Source of the DNA: Camelus bactrianus
Taxonomy: Eukaryota; Chordata; Mammalia; Artiodactyla; Camelidae
Direction: 5' to 3'
DNA length: 64,000 nt
Assembly (NCBI RefSeq): GCF_048773025.1
Contig: NC_133544.1
Span: 8,246,001-8,310,000, forward strand
Shown here: piece by piece, positions 1-10,231 of the stretch
Layout: every line of letters starts with the position of its first letter
How positions within the stretch are numbered: the first letter of the stretch is position 1
Made by a program: the position numbers and the translations under genes
Notes under the pieces: generated by a model
Databases searched by the model: none
What the model was told of the DNA's origin: nothing
Seen by the model: only the letters and a program-made list of their open reading frames with translations

Positions 1-118
1 GGAATCCAGAGAGTTTTCTCATTTGTAAAGTAGAAACAGTGATAGTATGTCACTGGGTTGAAACAAAAGTTAAATGAGATGATTTATGAAAAGTCCTCGG
101 CCCAGAACCTGCCTGCAG
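1..118 (+). repeat. MIR SINE fragment (3' half)
   Basis: Reads like the MIR core and tail: 'ctcatttgtaaagtag', then 'aaatgagatgatttatgaaa', then 'cagaacctgcc', in MIR order. The 5' part lies outside the window. Old and diverged. Confidence 0.65.
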
Positions 119-700
119 GACGCAACACAACAGAATAGGCTGTCATTCTTAGTTTACCGATTCATTGGCTTATTTTTTGATTCATTCATGGGGCCCCAGT
201 TCCTTGTTCTCTTCAGTGTGTCCCTAAGCATTGGCCTGCCTGACTCACTTCCTGGTCTTTTACTTGGAATGCCCCATGGACAAATGTCCCAAGTCAGTGT
301 TGGCCCAGGCCACCATAAATCATTCCACCTTCAGATCCTCCACAGGGGGCTCTTGTCTCATACTCCAGACATGTCAAACAACCTTGACACCCACCAGCTG
401 AGTGGGGTGGGCTTGGGCATGTATGTCTGAGCCACTGGCCTTTGCTGGAAATTCTCCACCTTGCATTATTTTGGGAAGAGTTCCCTGCCACCTGATGGGG
501 CACAGGTGGATGTTGTGAGCATGCTGCCTTATCTCTGCATTGACCCTCCCCCAATCCCCCAGGAGATCTGGCAGCAGGAGAAGAGAATCCCGGGACGATG
601 ACCTTGATTTCCAGTAATGGATATTATGCTAATTAAGCAATTCTTTCCCAAGCTGAAAATCATCACTTTGGGGATGTACTGATGCATTCAGATCAAGTGA
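119..700. other. No gene recognised; unassigned sequence
   Basis: Mixed-composition DNA. Short open frames overlap on both strands with no recognisable domain. A homeodomain-like TAATTA core lies in 'gctaattaagc' near 630. No repeat family recognised. Confidence 0.4.
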
Positions 701-874
701 GTCTGCATTATCATCATGGGTGCCTTCCTGGGCCTGCCAACGAGGCAGCGCACCTGTCCATTCCACATTGAGGAGAACTTGGAAGACGAGGCCCTAGGGG
801 ATGTTTTGCAGGTAATGAGGCTAAAGATAGCGATGCTGAGGGCTCTTATCCACATCACACCACTAGAACTCAAT
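701..874 (+). other. Weak candidate exon or chance ORF
   Basis: An open frame runs from a stop at 698-700 to a stop near 872. An internal ATG at 716 is followed by 32 codons rich in Glu/Asp/Leu that end in CAG at 809-811, directly followed by GTAATG, an acceptable splice donor. I do not recognise the peptide (begins MGAFLGLPTRQRTCP). No upstream acceptor or downstream exon can be tied to it. It is more likely chance than a gene. Confidence 0.15.
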
Positions 875-1084
875 TGAAAAGTGTTTTTTAGTCACCACAG
901 TGGTGACTGAAGGCTCAGAGCCAGTGTGTGGGGGCACAAAAGGCAGCTGAAGTTAAAACACCTTTTCAGATGTTTCTTCCAGACACCCTCAGGGGAACCG
1001 AGTGTGATAGGGTCTCCCCGTGCCATACAGCAGGTGGTTGAGGGACCCCAGAATTCCCCTCTATAGTTGGGCTGGATTAGAGAT

Positions 1085-1280
1085 CTTCAAGCTTTTCAGA
1101 GGCAATGTAGGGCTGTAGTTAAGAATGCCTGCTGTTGACCCTTGGTTTTACCTCTTACCTCCCTGAGTTGTACTTTTCCCTTCTATAAATGGGGATGATC
1201 ACATACCTGTGTTACTGGTATTGTGAGGACTAAATGAGATGATGCATTAGGGAATGCTCATACTTAGTTCTCAGGTGCTC
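1085..1280 (+). repeat. MIR SINE
   Basis: Ordered MIR signature: 'gtagttaagaatgcctg', 'cctccctgagttgtac', 'ctataaatggggatgat', 'tgtgaggactaaatgagatg', ending near 'ttctcaggtgctc'. Nearly full length in the sense orientation. Confidence 0.75.
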
Positions 1281-1689
1281 TATCTACTTTATTTCTTATG
1301 CTGTTAACATGGGCTCCACACACAGTCTACATTGCTCCATGGAAAAAGTCAGGGGACTGTGTTCTTCTGCTTTTCTGGAGTTGCTAACCATGTCCTTCTT
1401 TTCCACTTCATCCTCAGCTCTAAAAAGGGGCAGCTCTGGCACCAGGAGCCCTTGCAATACTGCCAGTAGTTTACTGGATGTCTGGGTGGAAATAGGTACC
1501 CACCTCCTGTTTTAGGAATTCAGCACTGAGATGTGAAGGCTAGGTCATCTGTCATGGGAAGCTGGGCTGAATTTGCACTGAGAGAGAACATAGAAGGCAA
1601 TCAGGGAGCAAGATATGGGAAACCACACAGCCTGGAGAGAGAAACGCAGAGTTCAGGTAAAGGTAGAAGGGGTGGGGAGTAATATTTAG
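1281..1689. other. No gene recognised
   Basis: Unassigned DNA. A 68-residue open frame at 1309-1515 has no recognisable motif and normal intergenic composition. Confidence 0.4.
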
Positions 1690-2030
1690 GATATAAGTTC
1701 AGCTGCTATGGCAGAAAACCAAAATAAACGTGGCTTAAACAAGACTGATGTATATCCTCTCACAAAACAGTCCAAGTTGGTTTACCGGCCTTTACACTGC
1801 AAAGTTACTTGGGGCCAGGCTCCTTCTACCTTCTTACTGTACCGTCCCTTGGTGTTGTCCTTGACCCCATGGTCCAAGAAGCCCCCTTCCCCACCATGTC
1901 TGCACACGAGCCAGTTGCAAGGAGGAGGCTGGCACATTCCTGGTTTCCAGGTACTCCCTGCACTTGACAGCCACGAGCTTCTCCTTGATGTTTCAGTCAG
2001 CCCGTTTGTACTTGAGTTCATCTGAGTAGA
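1690..2030 (-). repeat. Ancient interspersed repeat, family unresolved
   Basis: Contains 'gctgctatggcagaaaacc' and 'acgtggcttaaacaaga' followed by 'cctctcac'. This pattern recalls the reverse complement of the 3' end of old mammalian LTR-type repeats. The family cannot be fixed by eye. The open frames on both strands (1708-2025, 1782-2021) fall inside it and are not credible genes. Confidence 0.35.
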
Positions 2031-2894
2031 TCTCTGTTCCTTGTGGTCAGCGTGTCTCTAATACATCCTAATTCTTAGGGGGAAAAAATAAACCAATGGA
2101 TCAAATTTTATTACCTTTAAGTTTTCCTCCCATAATTGAAAGCATGATCAGAAATGTGCATGCTATTGTTAAGAATCTCATCAGAATTGAGCATCTTAGC
2201 TCAAAATCAGCCTCACCCTGTCCATTGCAAGGATGTGGAAACTGACACTCTTATACTGCCAAATAGTACAGCAGGATAACATTTTGAAATATTGATATTA
2301 TATATATATATATATATATATATACATTTTTCATTGTAGGTAATTCCTTTTTACCCTACAATCTTTCCACTACTTAGAGTAAACCAGGTGGCTGAGGCTT
2401 ATGGCCTCAGGGGGATGACCAATCTCTGAGAGAACAAAGTTATCAACCGAGTTTTTAAGTACATTATTTTTATAACCCATAGCCAAGACAACAGTCATGA
2501 AAGCTAAGATTTCAATTGTAAACTCAAGTATCTTGTTTAGGTTTCAAAAGTTTGTCTTTGAACCTTAAGAGCCAAACCCTGAAGGACCTGATACAAAAAG
2601 AGTTACTCATAAGCAACAGAGTTGGGAAGAATGCAGAGTGATTTAAGAGGCAGTTTTTGGACAAAAGCCGATAAAATCAACTGGCTGGGGAAAGAGAAGA
2701 TAATCAAGGACATCGAAACCAGGTGGTGACTGAAGCTGGGGGAGTGGAACATCTAAACTTCAGGTAGTTCTGGAGGCTCCTAGGATGGAACTTAGACTGG
2801 CTTCCCAAGAGGTAGCCCAGGGAAAGGGCAAGTCTTGGAGAGAAGGTCCTGGAGGGGCAGAGCAGCAGTGGAACTGGGTTATGTACCATATAGA
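2031..2894. other. No gene recognised; includes a (TA)n tract
   Basis: AT-rich unassigned DNA with one simple repeat (listed separately) and no convincing coding or RNA signal. Confidence 0.4.
2298..2324. repeat. (TA)n microsatellite
   Basis: About 13 uninterrupted TA dinucleotides, in an AT-rich setting. Confidence 0.95.
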
Positions 2895-2988
2895 ATTGCC
2901 TTATTCAATCTTTAATGCCGTATTATCATTATCATTTTACAGAAAAAGGAAACTGAGCCTCATAAATGTTAACTACTTCACTAGGTTC
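2895..2988 (-). repeat. MIR SINE fragment, antisense
   Basis: 'attatcattttacagaaaaa' followed by 'ggaaactgagcctcataaat' and 'gttaactacttcac' is the typical antisense MIR core. It abuts the LTR fossil to its right. Confidence 0.65.
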
Positions 2989-2991
2989 TGT

Positions 2992-3345
2992 GTATCAATC
3001 AGGATAGGCTAAGTTGTGCTGAAGTAACAGCTGCAAAGTCTCAGTGGCTTAAAACAAGTTATTTCTCATTCATGTGATGTATTCATAGCAAGTTGGACAG
3101 GGAGCTGTGCTCATCATAGACATTCAGAGACCCAGGCTGATGCAGTAGCTACCATTTTAAGTGCTGATGGTTGTCATGCCAGAGGAAAAGGAACACTGGA
3201 GGATCTCACACTGCCCCGGGACACTGCTCACAAATCATTGACAAGAAGTAGCTCCATCTGACCATCCAATCACAAGGGATTCAGGGACGTGTGGTCTATC
3301 AGATACCCAGAGGGAGGAGTGAATGGGGTATCCATGAGTAGCAGC
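2992..3345 (-). mobile_element. MLT1-type solo LTR fossil (ERVL-MaLR)
   Basis: Read on the minus strand, the end of the segment carries 'gagaaataacttgttttaag' then 'ccactgagactttgcagc', the hallmark 3' end of MLT1 LTRs. Upstream sequence resembles the MLT1 body. No internal region is attached. It is old, broken and heavily diverged, probably from before or early in the placental radiation. Confidence 0.5.
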
Positions 3346-3434
3346 AGTGACCATCACTTCCCAGTGATTCTTAAATGACCAAGTAGAGACTCAAAACCCA
3401 GATTTGTCATGCATCCAATAAATATTTGAGTACT

Positions 3435-3562
3435 TTCTTCGTCCCCCTCCTTCCTCTTTCCCACGTCTCCTCATCCTCCTTGTCCTCCCTTCCTTCCTTC
3501 TCCTCCTCTCCTCTCCTCCTCCTTCTTCTTTTTTCTTTTCCTTCTACTTGCCTTTCTCTTCC
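3435..3562. repeat. Polypyrimidine low-complexity tract
   Basis: About 125 bases almost entirely C and T on the plus strand, with CTC, TTC and CCT runs. The complementary strand is a purine run. Such tracts can form triplex (H-DNA) where mirror-symmetric. Confidence 0.85.
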
Positions 3563-3564
3563 AA

Positions 3565-4500
3565 TTATTACATTATTATTACTTACCTGACAGGAATTGT
3601 ACTAACTTCTGGAAACAAAATGATTAAGAACAGAGCTGTGCCCTCTGCCTTCCTCAAGTTCATAGTCAAGTGGAAAAGCCAGATAATAAAACAAGCAGTT
3701 ATAATGTTGTGAAAAGAGCTAGAACATGCCCGCTGTTACAGGAACACAAGGGACAGGCAAATAACCTGAAATTGGGGAGATAACAAAGGTCTCTGAGAGA
3801 AAGAAATATATGCTGAGACCTGGAAGAGGACAAGGAATTAGTAAGATGAAGGCAGAGAGGGAAGGAGGGAGGACAGAAGGATGAGACGGGAGGCTAGAGA
3901 GGCAGCCAAGGGACAGATCAAGGCCACTTGGAAGCCACATGAAAGAGTAGGGGCTTCGTTCTAAAGATGGTGTTGAAGGGTGTTAATCAGGCATCGTTCA
4001 AAAGATAACACTGCCAGTTGGAGAATGGTGTGAAGGAAGCACTGGAGTTAAGAGATAAGTTGGGAACAGGTTATACTTATTTTAGTACATAGACCAGACA
4101 TGGCCGTGATGCTGGGGCGGATAAAATCAGCAGGTTCCAAAAGCATTTGTAAGAGACAGTTAGGGGGTGGAATGAACAGGTCTGGAAATTGATTCGGTCT
4201 GTGAGAGTGACCTGGAAAGGTTATGTCCAGATTTCTGGTTTGGCCAACCAAGTGGGTATTTTTGCCATTTCCCGACATGAAGATTCTGGAAGAGGTGCAG
4301 AAAGGAGGAAGCTTAGAGTCTGTTTTTCAGCATGTTGCAGTTGAGGTGTCATGATTGGCCATCCCAGTGGAGATGTCTGGTAGGCAGAGAGTCACGTAGT
4401 TCTAGAGCTCAGAAAAGAACCCTGGGATGGAGAATGACATTGGAGTTGCAGGGCTAGAGCAGACAGATGTCTGATTCCAGTGCCTGGGTGTGCACATACT
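3565..4500 (+). repeat. L2 LINE, long sense fragment
   Basis: Follows the L2 3' region in order: 'aaacaaaatgattaagaaca', 'ctgccttcctcaagttcata', 'ataaaacaagcag', 'gagacctggaagaggacaag', 'ttggagaatgg', 'ccagtggagatgtctggtag'. About 0.9 kb, diverged but continuous. The open frames inside are not meaningful. Confidence 0.7.
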
Positions 4501-4539
4501 CAGATAGACTGACTGGATTCCACTGAATGACCTGGAGGG

Positions 4540-4628
4540 ATGCTATGTTCAGCATCTACCTCACACCTGCCACATGCCAGGCACTGTGCTGGGCACCGGG
4601 TACTCCGTAAGGAGTAACTTCATCCACG
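4540..4628 (+). repeat. L2 or MIR-type fragment
   Basis: 'acatgccaggcactgtgctg' followed by 'ggcaccggg' matches the conserved 'tgtgccaggcactgt' segment found in L2. Short and old. Confidence 0.55.
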
Positions 4629-5212
4629 GTTTCTTCTCTTGTAGTTTCAAGACTCCATGACTAACTATATGTAAAAAAAAAAAAACCCAAAACATATGGT
4701 ATTTACATCATCTTGGGAAACCAACGCTTCCCAAGGATTTCCAATCAGGCACAAAATCATCTGTGCATAGTAAAAAAAGCCATTTGGTAACTGAGGCTGT
4801 TCAGCATTGCTTAAAGGATATCAATTTTGTGTCCAGAAAATCTCGTTAGCTTTAGAATCAAATCCATCAGACACCTCCTGAAAAACAGATTGTTGGAAAG
4901 CAAGATAAATAAGCCACAGAAGGGATATAGATCAGCCAATTCAATCCGCCAAACAGGGCAAAGATGCTGGAGACCAGTCTTTGAATTAAAAAGTAACCAG
5001 CTGTTAGACGATGAAACTCTGAGCAGCAGTGCTCAATATTCAGCCCGACATTGGGCTGTGGAGGAAAGGCTGTCTTGGCAAAAGAATCCATGAAGGTTAT
5101 CTATGTTCAACGGAACACTAAGGGTAAGACTTGATAGAGGAACTTCATTTGTAGATGTAAATGAAATAACAGAAATAAAAACATACAGGGTAAGGAAGCA
5201 AGTACAGAATAT
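4629..5212. other. No gene recognised
   Basis: Contains an A-rich run at about 4673-4685 and two overlapping open frames on opposite strands (4827-5093 plus, 4867-5091 minus). Neither has a recognisable domain, and both rest on the same unassigned sequence. Confidence 0.4.
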
Positions 5213-5214
5213 TA

Positions 5215-5400
5215 ATGGAAATGATGCTATAATAGCAAGAAAAGGAAAGACACAACCTCAGTGACCATCCATTAAGAAATGGGTAAATCAGCTAGGATAA
5301 ATCCATAGTGCGGAATGCTGTGCAGCAATGTAAAAGTCAGATGGTGTCCCAAGTACTGACATGTACGATTCCTAAGACATTACAAGAAAAATTATCCACA
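5215..5400 (+). repeat. Old L1 3' fragment, sense
   Basis: 'gaccatccattaagaaatgg' then 'gtaaatcagctaggataaat' and 'gtgcagcaatgtaaaa' correspond to the end of L1 ORF2 and the 3' UTR of old L1M families. Strongly diverged. Confidence 0.55.
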
Positions 5401-5404
5401 TTTT

Positions 5405-5818
5405 TTGTTAGATAGAAGGCACATGAGGTCCAATTTCTCCTTCTTAGTGTAAAATTCTATGGGTTTTGGTAAATGTAGGCAGTTGTATAACCACCACCAC
5501 TCTCAAGACATAGAAGAGTCCCATCACTCCCCAAAGAACCCCCGCCGTGTTTCTTTGTCGTCAACACCTCTCCCACCTCCAGTCACAAGCAACTGCTGAC
5601 CTGTTATCTACCCTTATAATTTTGTCTTTGCAAGAATGCCATAGAGATGGAATTGCACAGTACGTAGGCCTTTGGGTCTGGTGCCTTCAATGCATTTGAG
5701 ATAAAACCACATCTCCATGTGTCTCAACAGTTCATTTTGGTTTTGCTGCTGAGGAGTTATTCCACTGCGTGTAAGGACCAGTTTGCTTACCCATCCCCGA
5801 CTTGAGGTAGTTTCTTTT
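5405..5818 (-). repeat. L1M fragment, antisense
   Basis: Antisense L1 text: 'attctatgggttttggtaaa', 'ccaccaccactctcaagaca', 'gccatagagatggaattgca', 'gctgctgaggagttattcca'. A second antisense L1 with its own T-rich 3' end begins immediately to the right, so two separate L1 insertions sit head to tail. Confidence 0.7.
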
Positions 5819-5819
5819 C

Positions 5820-7445
5820 CCCTCTTTCTTTTTTAACTTTTTTTGGGACAATTACAGATAAGTCACCATAAACATCCATGCACAGGTTTTAAAATTGGGC
5901 CGTAACTCACGTACCTTAAAATTTACTATTTTAAAGTATACAATTCAGTGTTTTTTAGTGTATTTGCAGAATTGTGGAATCATTACTGTTATCTGATTCA
6001 AGATCATTTTGGTCACACCTATGAGAAACTTCATGTCTGTTAGCATCTACTCCCAACTTCCTCCCCCTCCCAGTGTGTGTCAACCACTCACCCATTTTAC
6101 CTTTCTATGGATTTGCTTATTCAGGAGATTTCATATTAATGGCATCACACAACATGTGGCCTTTTGTGTATGGTTTCTTTTACTTAGTTTAATTTTTTTC
6201 AAGATTCGTTAGCATTGTAGTATGTATCACCACTTTATTCCTTTTCAAGGGTAAAAATATTCTGCTGTTTGTATATAGCGCATTGTGTTTATCCACCCAT
6301 CACTTGATGGAGATTTAGTTCTGTCACTTTTGTCTATTATAAATAATTCTGCTTTGAACATCCATGTACAAATTGTTGGCTAGATATATGTTTTCAGTTT
6401 TATTGGAGTAGGATTGCTGGCTTTTATGGTAATTGTATGTTTAACTTTTTCAACTGCCAGATTGTTTTCCAGAGTGACTGTACCATTTTGTATTTTCACC
6501 AGTGATATATGAGGGTTCCATTTTTTCTACATCCTCACCAACACTTGTTATTTTCTGTTTGTTAATTCTGGTCATCCTATTGGGTGTGAAATGAGATCTC
6601 ATTGAAATTTGCATTTAATGGCTAAGGGTGTTAACCATTTTTCATGTACTTCTTGACCATTTGTGTATCTTCGTTGGAGAAATGGCCTTTCAAATCTTTT
6701 GCCCATTTTAAAATTGGGTTGTCATTTTATTGTTGAATGGTAAGAGCTCTTTATTCAAGATACACGTTCCTTATCAGAGCTATGATTTGCGAACATTTTC
6801 TTCTATTCTATGGGTCTTTTCACTTTCTTGGTGGTATCATTTGTAGCATAAAAGTATATAATTTTGATGTAGTCCAATTAATTTCTTCCTTTGTTGCTTA
6901 TGTTTTTGGTATCATATCTAAAAAACTATTTTCTAATCAAAGGTCACAAAGATTTAGACCTGTGTCATTTTCATATAGATTACTAATTTGCCAGCATGCA
7001 GTTGTTCATAGTATTCCTTTATAATTCTTTTTATTTCTCAGCGGTCAGCAGTAATGTCACTTCTCTTTTCTGATTTTAGTAATTCAATTCTTCTATCTTT
7101 TTTCTTGATCCATTTAGCTAAAAGTTTGTCAACTTTGTTAATCTCTTTGGAGAACAAACTTTTGGATTCAGTAGTTTCTTTCTATTGTTTTTCTAATCTT
7201 TATTTCATTAACTTCCCTTCTAATTTTTATCACTTAATTTTTTCTGCTCACTTTGGGTTTAGTTTGCTTTGCATCTTAAAGGATTTCTTTTTTTGCATCC
7301 TGTAAATCTTGGTATATTGTGTTTCCATTTTCATTCATCTCAAAATAATTCTTAACTTTCCTTGTGGTTGATTCTTTGCTCCATTAATTACTTAGGAGTT
7401 TGTTGTTTAATTTCCATGTATGTGAATTTCCCAAATTTCCTTCTG
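5820..7445 (-). repeat. L1M element, antisense, ORF2 to 3' UTR
   Basis: Starts with a T-rich 3' end and runs back through ORF2: 'aaagtatacaattcagtg', 'tttcatattaatggcatcac', 'gagtgactgtaccattttgt', 'gtgaaatgagatctcattg', 'gaccatttgtgtatcttcg', 'aagagctctttattcaagat', 'ctttgttaatctctttggag'. Near 6975 the text jumps, consistent with an internal ORF2 deletion. Many breaks, no usable frame. Confidence 0.8.
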
Positions 7446-8085
7446 CCAGTCACTTGCTACTTGACATGTTATCCTGGTGGTAGGATCAACTAAACAACTT
7501 GAAGGGCCTAGGCAAAAATAAAAATGTGGAGCACCCTGGTCAAAAGTTATTAAAAATTTTAAGATATCAACAGCAGGGTGTTAGACAAAGTGCAGGATGC
7601 TCTGAGCTGGGCTCCATGTGACTACACAGGTCACACGCCCATAAAGTCATCCCCGCCTCTGGTGGGGGCGGGCTGCACTCTCTCTTGTTCTGACTAAGCC
7701 TCAGTTTTAGGCAGGAGCTCTGTCCCTTGGTCCTGGAGATGGGGACTCTCAGTGATCCTGCCCACCTCCAGCTGTAGGTCTGGTCAAGGGGCAGCGACCT
7801 TGCACCTTCCCCCAAACAGAGGGCATTTCTTGGTCCCCTTGTAGCAATCATGGGTTTCACCAGTGCCCTGAGGGTGACAGGGTTTATTGTCCTGGGGCAA
7901 TAGTTGGTTGTCCTCTGACCTCAGTTTTCTGAGAGCTCAAGGAAAGTTATGAATTTACAGATTGTCTGACGTTTTTATTGTTGTTGTAAAGGTGGCAGCA
8001 TTTCTCTTCCCATTCTCCTACATCCTAGGTGGAGCCTGAAAGTCTATACGCATACACGAATTTTTTTAGTATGGTCAGTTTCTGT
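7446..8085. other. No gene; probably old repeat debris
   Basis: Contains 'ggcaaaaataaaaatgtgga' and 'caaaagttattaaaaatttt', which feel repeat-derived but which I cannot name. A moderately GC-rich part at 7600-7850 carries a 97-residue minus-strand frame (7567-7860) without a recognisable motif. Confidence 0.35.
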
Positions 8086-8087
8086 AT

Positions 8088-8270
8088 AATGAACCCCATA
8101 ATTCAGCTACAATGGTCAATTCAAGACCTATCTTGTTTCATTTCATTTCTTCCTACCCCCAGTGGGTTATTTGCAGTAAATCATCATCAAATTTCAAACA
8201 TAATATGTCTATATATTAAAGTTAAAATATAAGATAAAATATTTTAAGTCAATAAATATATCACAGCAGT
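8088..8270 (-). repeat. Possible old L1 3'-UTR fragment, antisense
   Basis: 'tcttcctacccccagtgggt' plus 'tatttgcagtaaatcatc' resembles antisense 3' sequence of old L1 families. Short and diverged; the family is uncertain. Confidence 0.35.
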
Positions 8271-8554
8271 GGAATAATGACTCAATGTGACCTCATTTGT
8301 GTTCAAATAAATGTCTCTATGCTTCATATGTTTCCAATGAATAGACAGAATCCCAGAAAGGGACACAGCCAATGGATATCAGCATTTATCCTTGAGAGAG
8401 GACTCGAATTGGGTGGGAGTCAAGGGTGACATATGTTTCATTTTGAATGTTTTTATTAACAATAAGAACTATTCTTGTATTATTTGTGTCCTCTAAAAAG
8501 TGTAGAAAGGAAAATGGAAAGAAAGTAAAGGATATGAACAGAATAGAAACAGAC

Positions 8555-8765
8555 TTTGGGATCCAACATGGGTTTGAATCCCAACTCCCCTGCTGACCGT
8601 ATGTGTGACCTTGGACAAGTCACATGACCCCTAGGGCTGAGGGGTGGGTAGGGATGGGGGGTGCGCTGGGGCAAAGATGAGAATCCTTTACAGGATTAGT
8701 TGCACTAGATGATTAACTGTAGACTTCCTGGCACATAGTAGGCACTCAGTAATGTGAGGGACCTA
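8555..8765 (+). repeat. MIR SINE
   Basis: 'tgggtttgaatcccaactcc', 'gtgtgaccttggacaagtca', then 'cctggcacatagtaggcact' in correct MIR order. The middle part is rewritten by a G-rich stretch at about 8637-8672. Confidence 0.8.
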
Positions 8766-8769
8766 ATTT

Positions 8770-9250
8770 CCTTCCATGCCCTCGCCCTTTGTAGAATTAT
8801 GAACAGGTACAAACTCACAGGGGATTAAACTCTAATCATAATGAGCTTCTTCTGCCCCTGTGTGGTGTGTTTAAGTTACTGCTAGGATTTTTCTAACTCA
8901 GAAGCAAATCAAAGTGAACATTATTTCCCCATGAGTTGGAAGTCATCTCTTATACCTCTTGATGTCTAAGACCTCTTTTGCAGTGTCTTATTTAGGCTTC
9001 TATTACAATTATGTGCTTACAATATCTCGGTTTCCCCCACTAGCTTGTAAACCCCTTGAGGGCAGGACCTTCTTTAATGCTTTCTCTCTCTTCTTCATTT
9101 CCAAACCAAAAAAAGATGGGATAACATAGTATCAAGCTTGCATGGCGGTTGTGATGATTAAGCCACCTCGAGTCTGTGAAGCATTTTGTAAACTCTAATC
9201 ACTTTCCAGATTTTTTCATGTGTCCATTTGCAAATTAGTGTCAACAACGT
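8770..9250. other. No gene; short L2/L3-like tail near 9030-9095
   Basis: 'gcttgtaaaccccttgaggg' then 'caggaccttc' resembles the L2/L3 3' tail. The rest is unassigned. Confidence 0.45.
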
Positions 9251-9257
9251 CTGCGGT

Positions 9258-9422
9258 GGGAAGGTATAGCTCAAATGGTAGTGTGTGCTTAGCATGTACA
9301 AGGTCCTGGGTTCAATCCCCAGTCCCTTCTCTAAAAATAAACAAACCTAATTACCTCCCTCACACCAAAATAAAAAAATAATTAAATAATACCATAATAA
9401 ATAAAATATTAAAAAAAAAAAG
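9258..9422 (+). mobile_element. Camelid tRNA-Ala-derived SINE (vic-1 type)
   Basis: The 5' part folds like a tRNA-Ala head: box A in 'tatagctcaaatggtag' (about 9264-9280), anticodon-position AGC at 9291-9293, and box B 'ggttcaatccc' at 9309-9319. It is followed by 'taaacaaacctaattacctc', an A/T-rich linker and an A-rich tail to 9422. The flanks 'gtctgcgg' (9250-9257) and 'gtctacgg' (9425-9432) form an imperfect TSD. Transcription would be by RNA polymerase III, with movement by L1 machinery (family knowledge). The subfamily name is from memory. Confidence 0.85.
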
Positions 9423-9432
9423 ATGTCTACGG

Positions 9433-9900
9433 CTGCATGCCTCATAATTTGGAGGGTATGACTCAGTCCCTTGAAGAACTTGTGGCCTCACTGGTGGTGA
9501 GAAAGAACAACTAACCATCAGAAACTGCAGAAAGACCACTGTCTGCGTTGTGCAAAGTACTGTGGAAACCTGGATAAGGGAGAGGAACTTCGCTGGGGAG
9601 GGCGGGCGGGGGCAGAGTTTCCACGAGAAGGGGGTCTGAGCTGCAGCCTGAGGTCTGGGAAGCAGTTCACTCTGTGGAAAAAGATGATCCCAGGGGGAAT
9701 GACATCCACAGATACAGAGATGGGGAGACAGGGAGACACGTCTAGGACCATCTCAGTGTCCTGAATGGCTGGAGATGCGGGGCAGGGTGGGTGTGGCTGG
9801 AGAAGCATCTAGAATGGTGGGCTGGGCAAGAGCATGGAAGGCCCTTGAATGCTGTACTGGAGATTGTGAGCACAAAGCACCCAAGCTTAGCCTGGTGCCT
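9433..9900 (+). repeat. Probable L2 LINE fragment, diverged
   Basis: 'tcacgagaagggggtctgag' style text, 'ctgcagcctgaggtctggga' and 'aagagcatggaaggcccttg' match the flavour and order of the L2 3' region. Weak by eye. The overlapping open frames on both strands are not credible genes. Confidence 0.4.
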
Positions 9901-10110
9901 TCCAGATGGTAGACACTCAACAGTCACCCATGAAATCAAATTAGATGGCTGTGACAACCGGAAGCTTCATTGTTTCCATCTTGAATTGCCTGTTGTCTTT
10001 TATTGAGAGGGGATTTTTAAAGTTCCAGCTTCACCAAGTCCATTTGAATGATAGCATTTCTCTGAACACTTTTTACTATACCAGCATGTGAAATCTATAT
10101 TCAATATAAA

Positions 10111-10231
10111 GAAGAGCCTCGTGTCTTCTTTTATTATTTTAAAAAGTCTTTTTTAATAGTCTATTTTTAGAGCAATTTTAGGTTCACAGCATAATTGAGC
10201 AGAAAGTACAGAGTGAAGAGCCTCATGTCTT
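10111..10231 (-). mobile_element. Tiny 5'-truncated L1 with 17-bp TSD
   Basis: An 87-base antisense L1 3' end (10128-10214, 'agagcaattttaggttcaca' and 'agcagaaagtacagag') is flanked by 'gaagagcctcgtgtctt' (10111-10127) and 'gaagagcctcatgtctt' (10215-10231). One mismatch in 17. Only the last few dozen bases of L1 were copied. Confidence 0.85.

Noticed and set aside
9264-9325. Functional tRNA-Ala gene
   Set aside because: Box A/B and the AGC position are present, but the head is followed by the SINE-specific linker and tail and has an imperfect acceptor stem, so it is a SINE.
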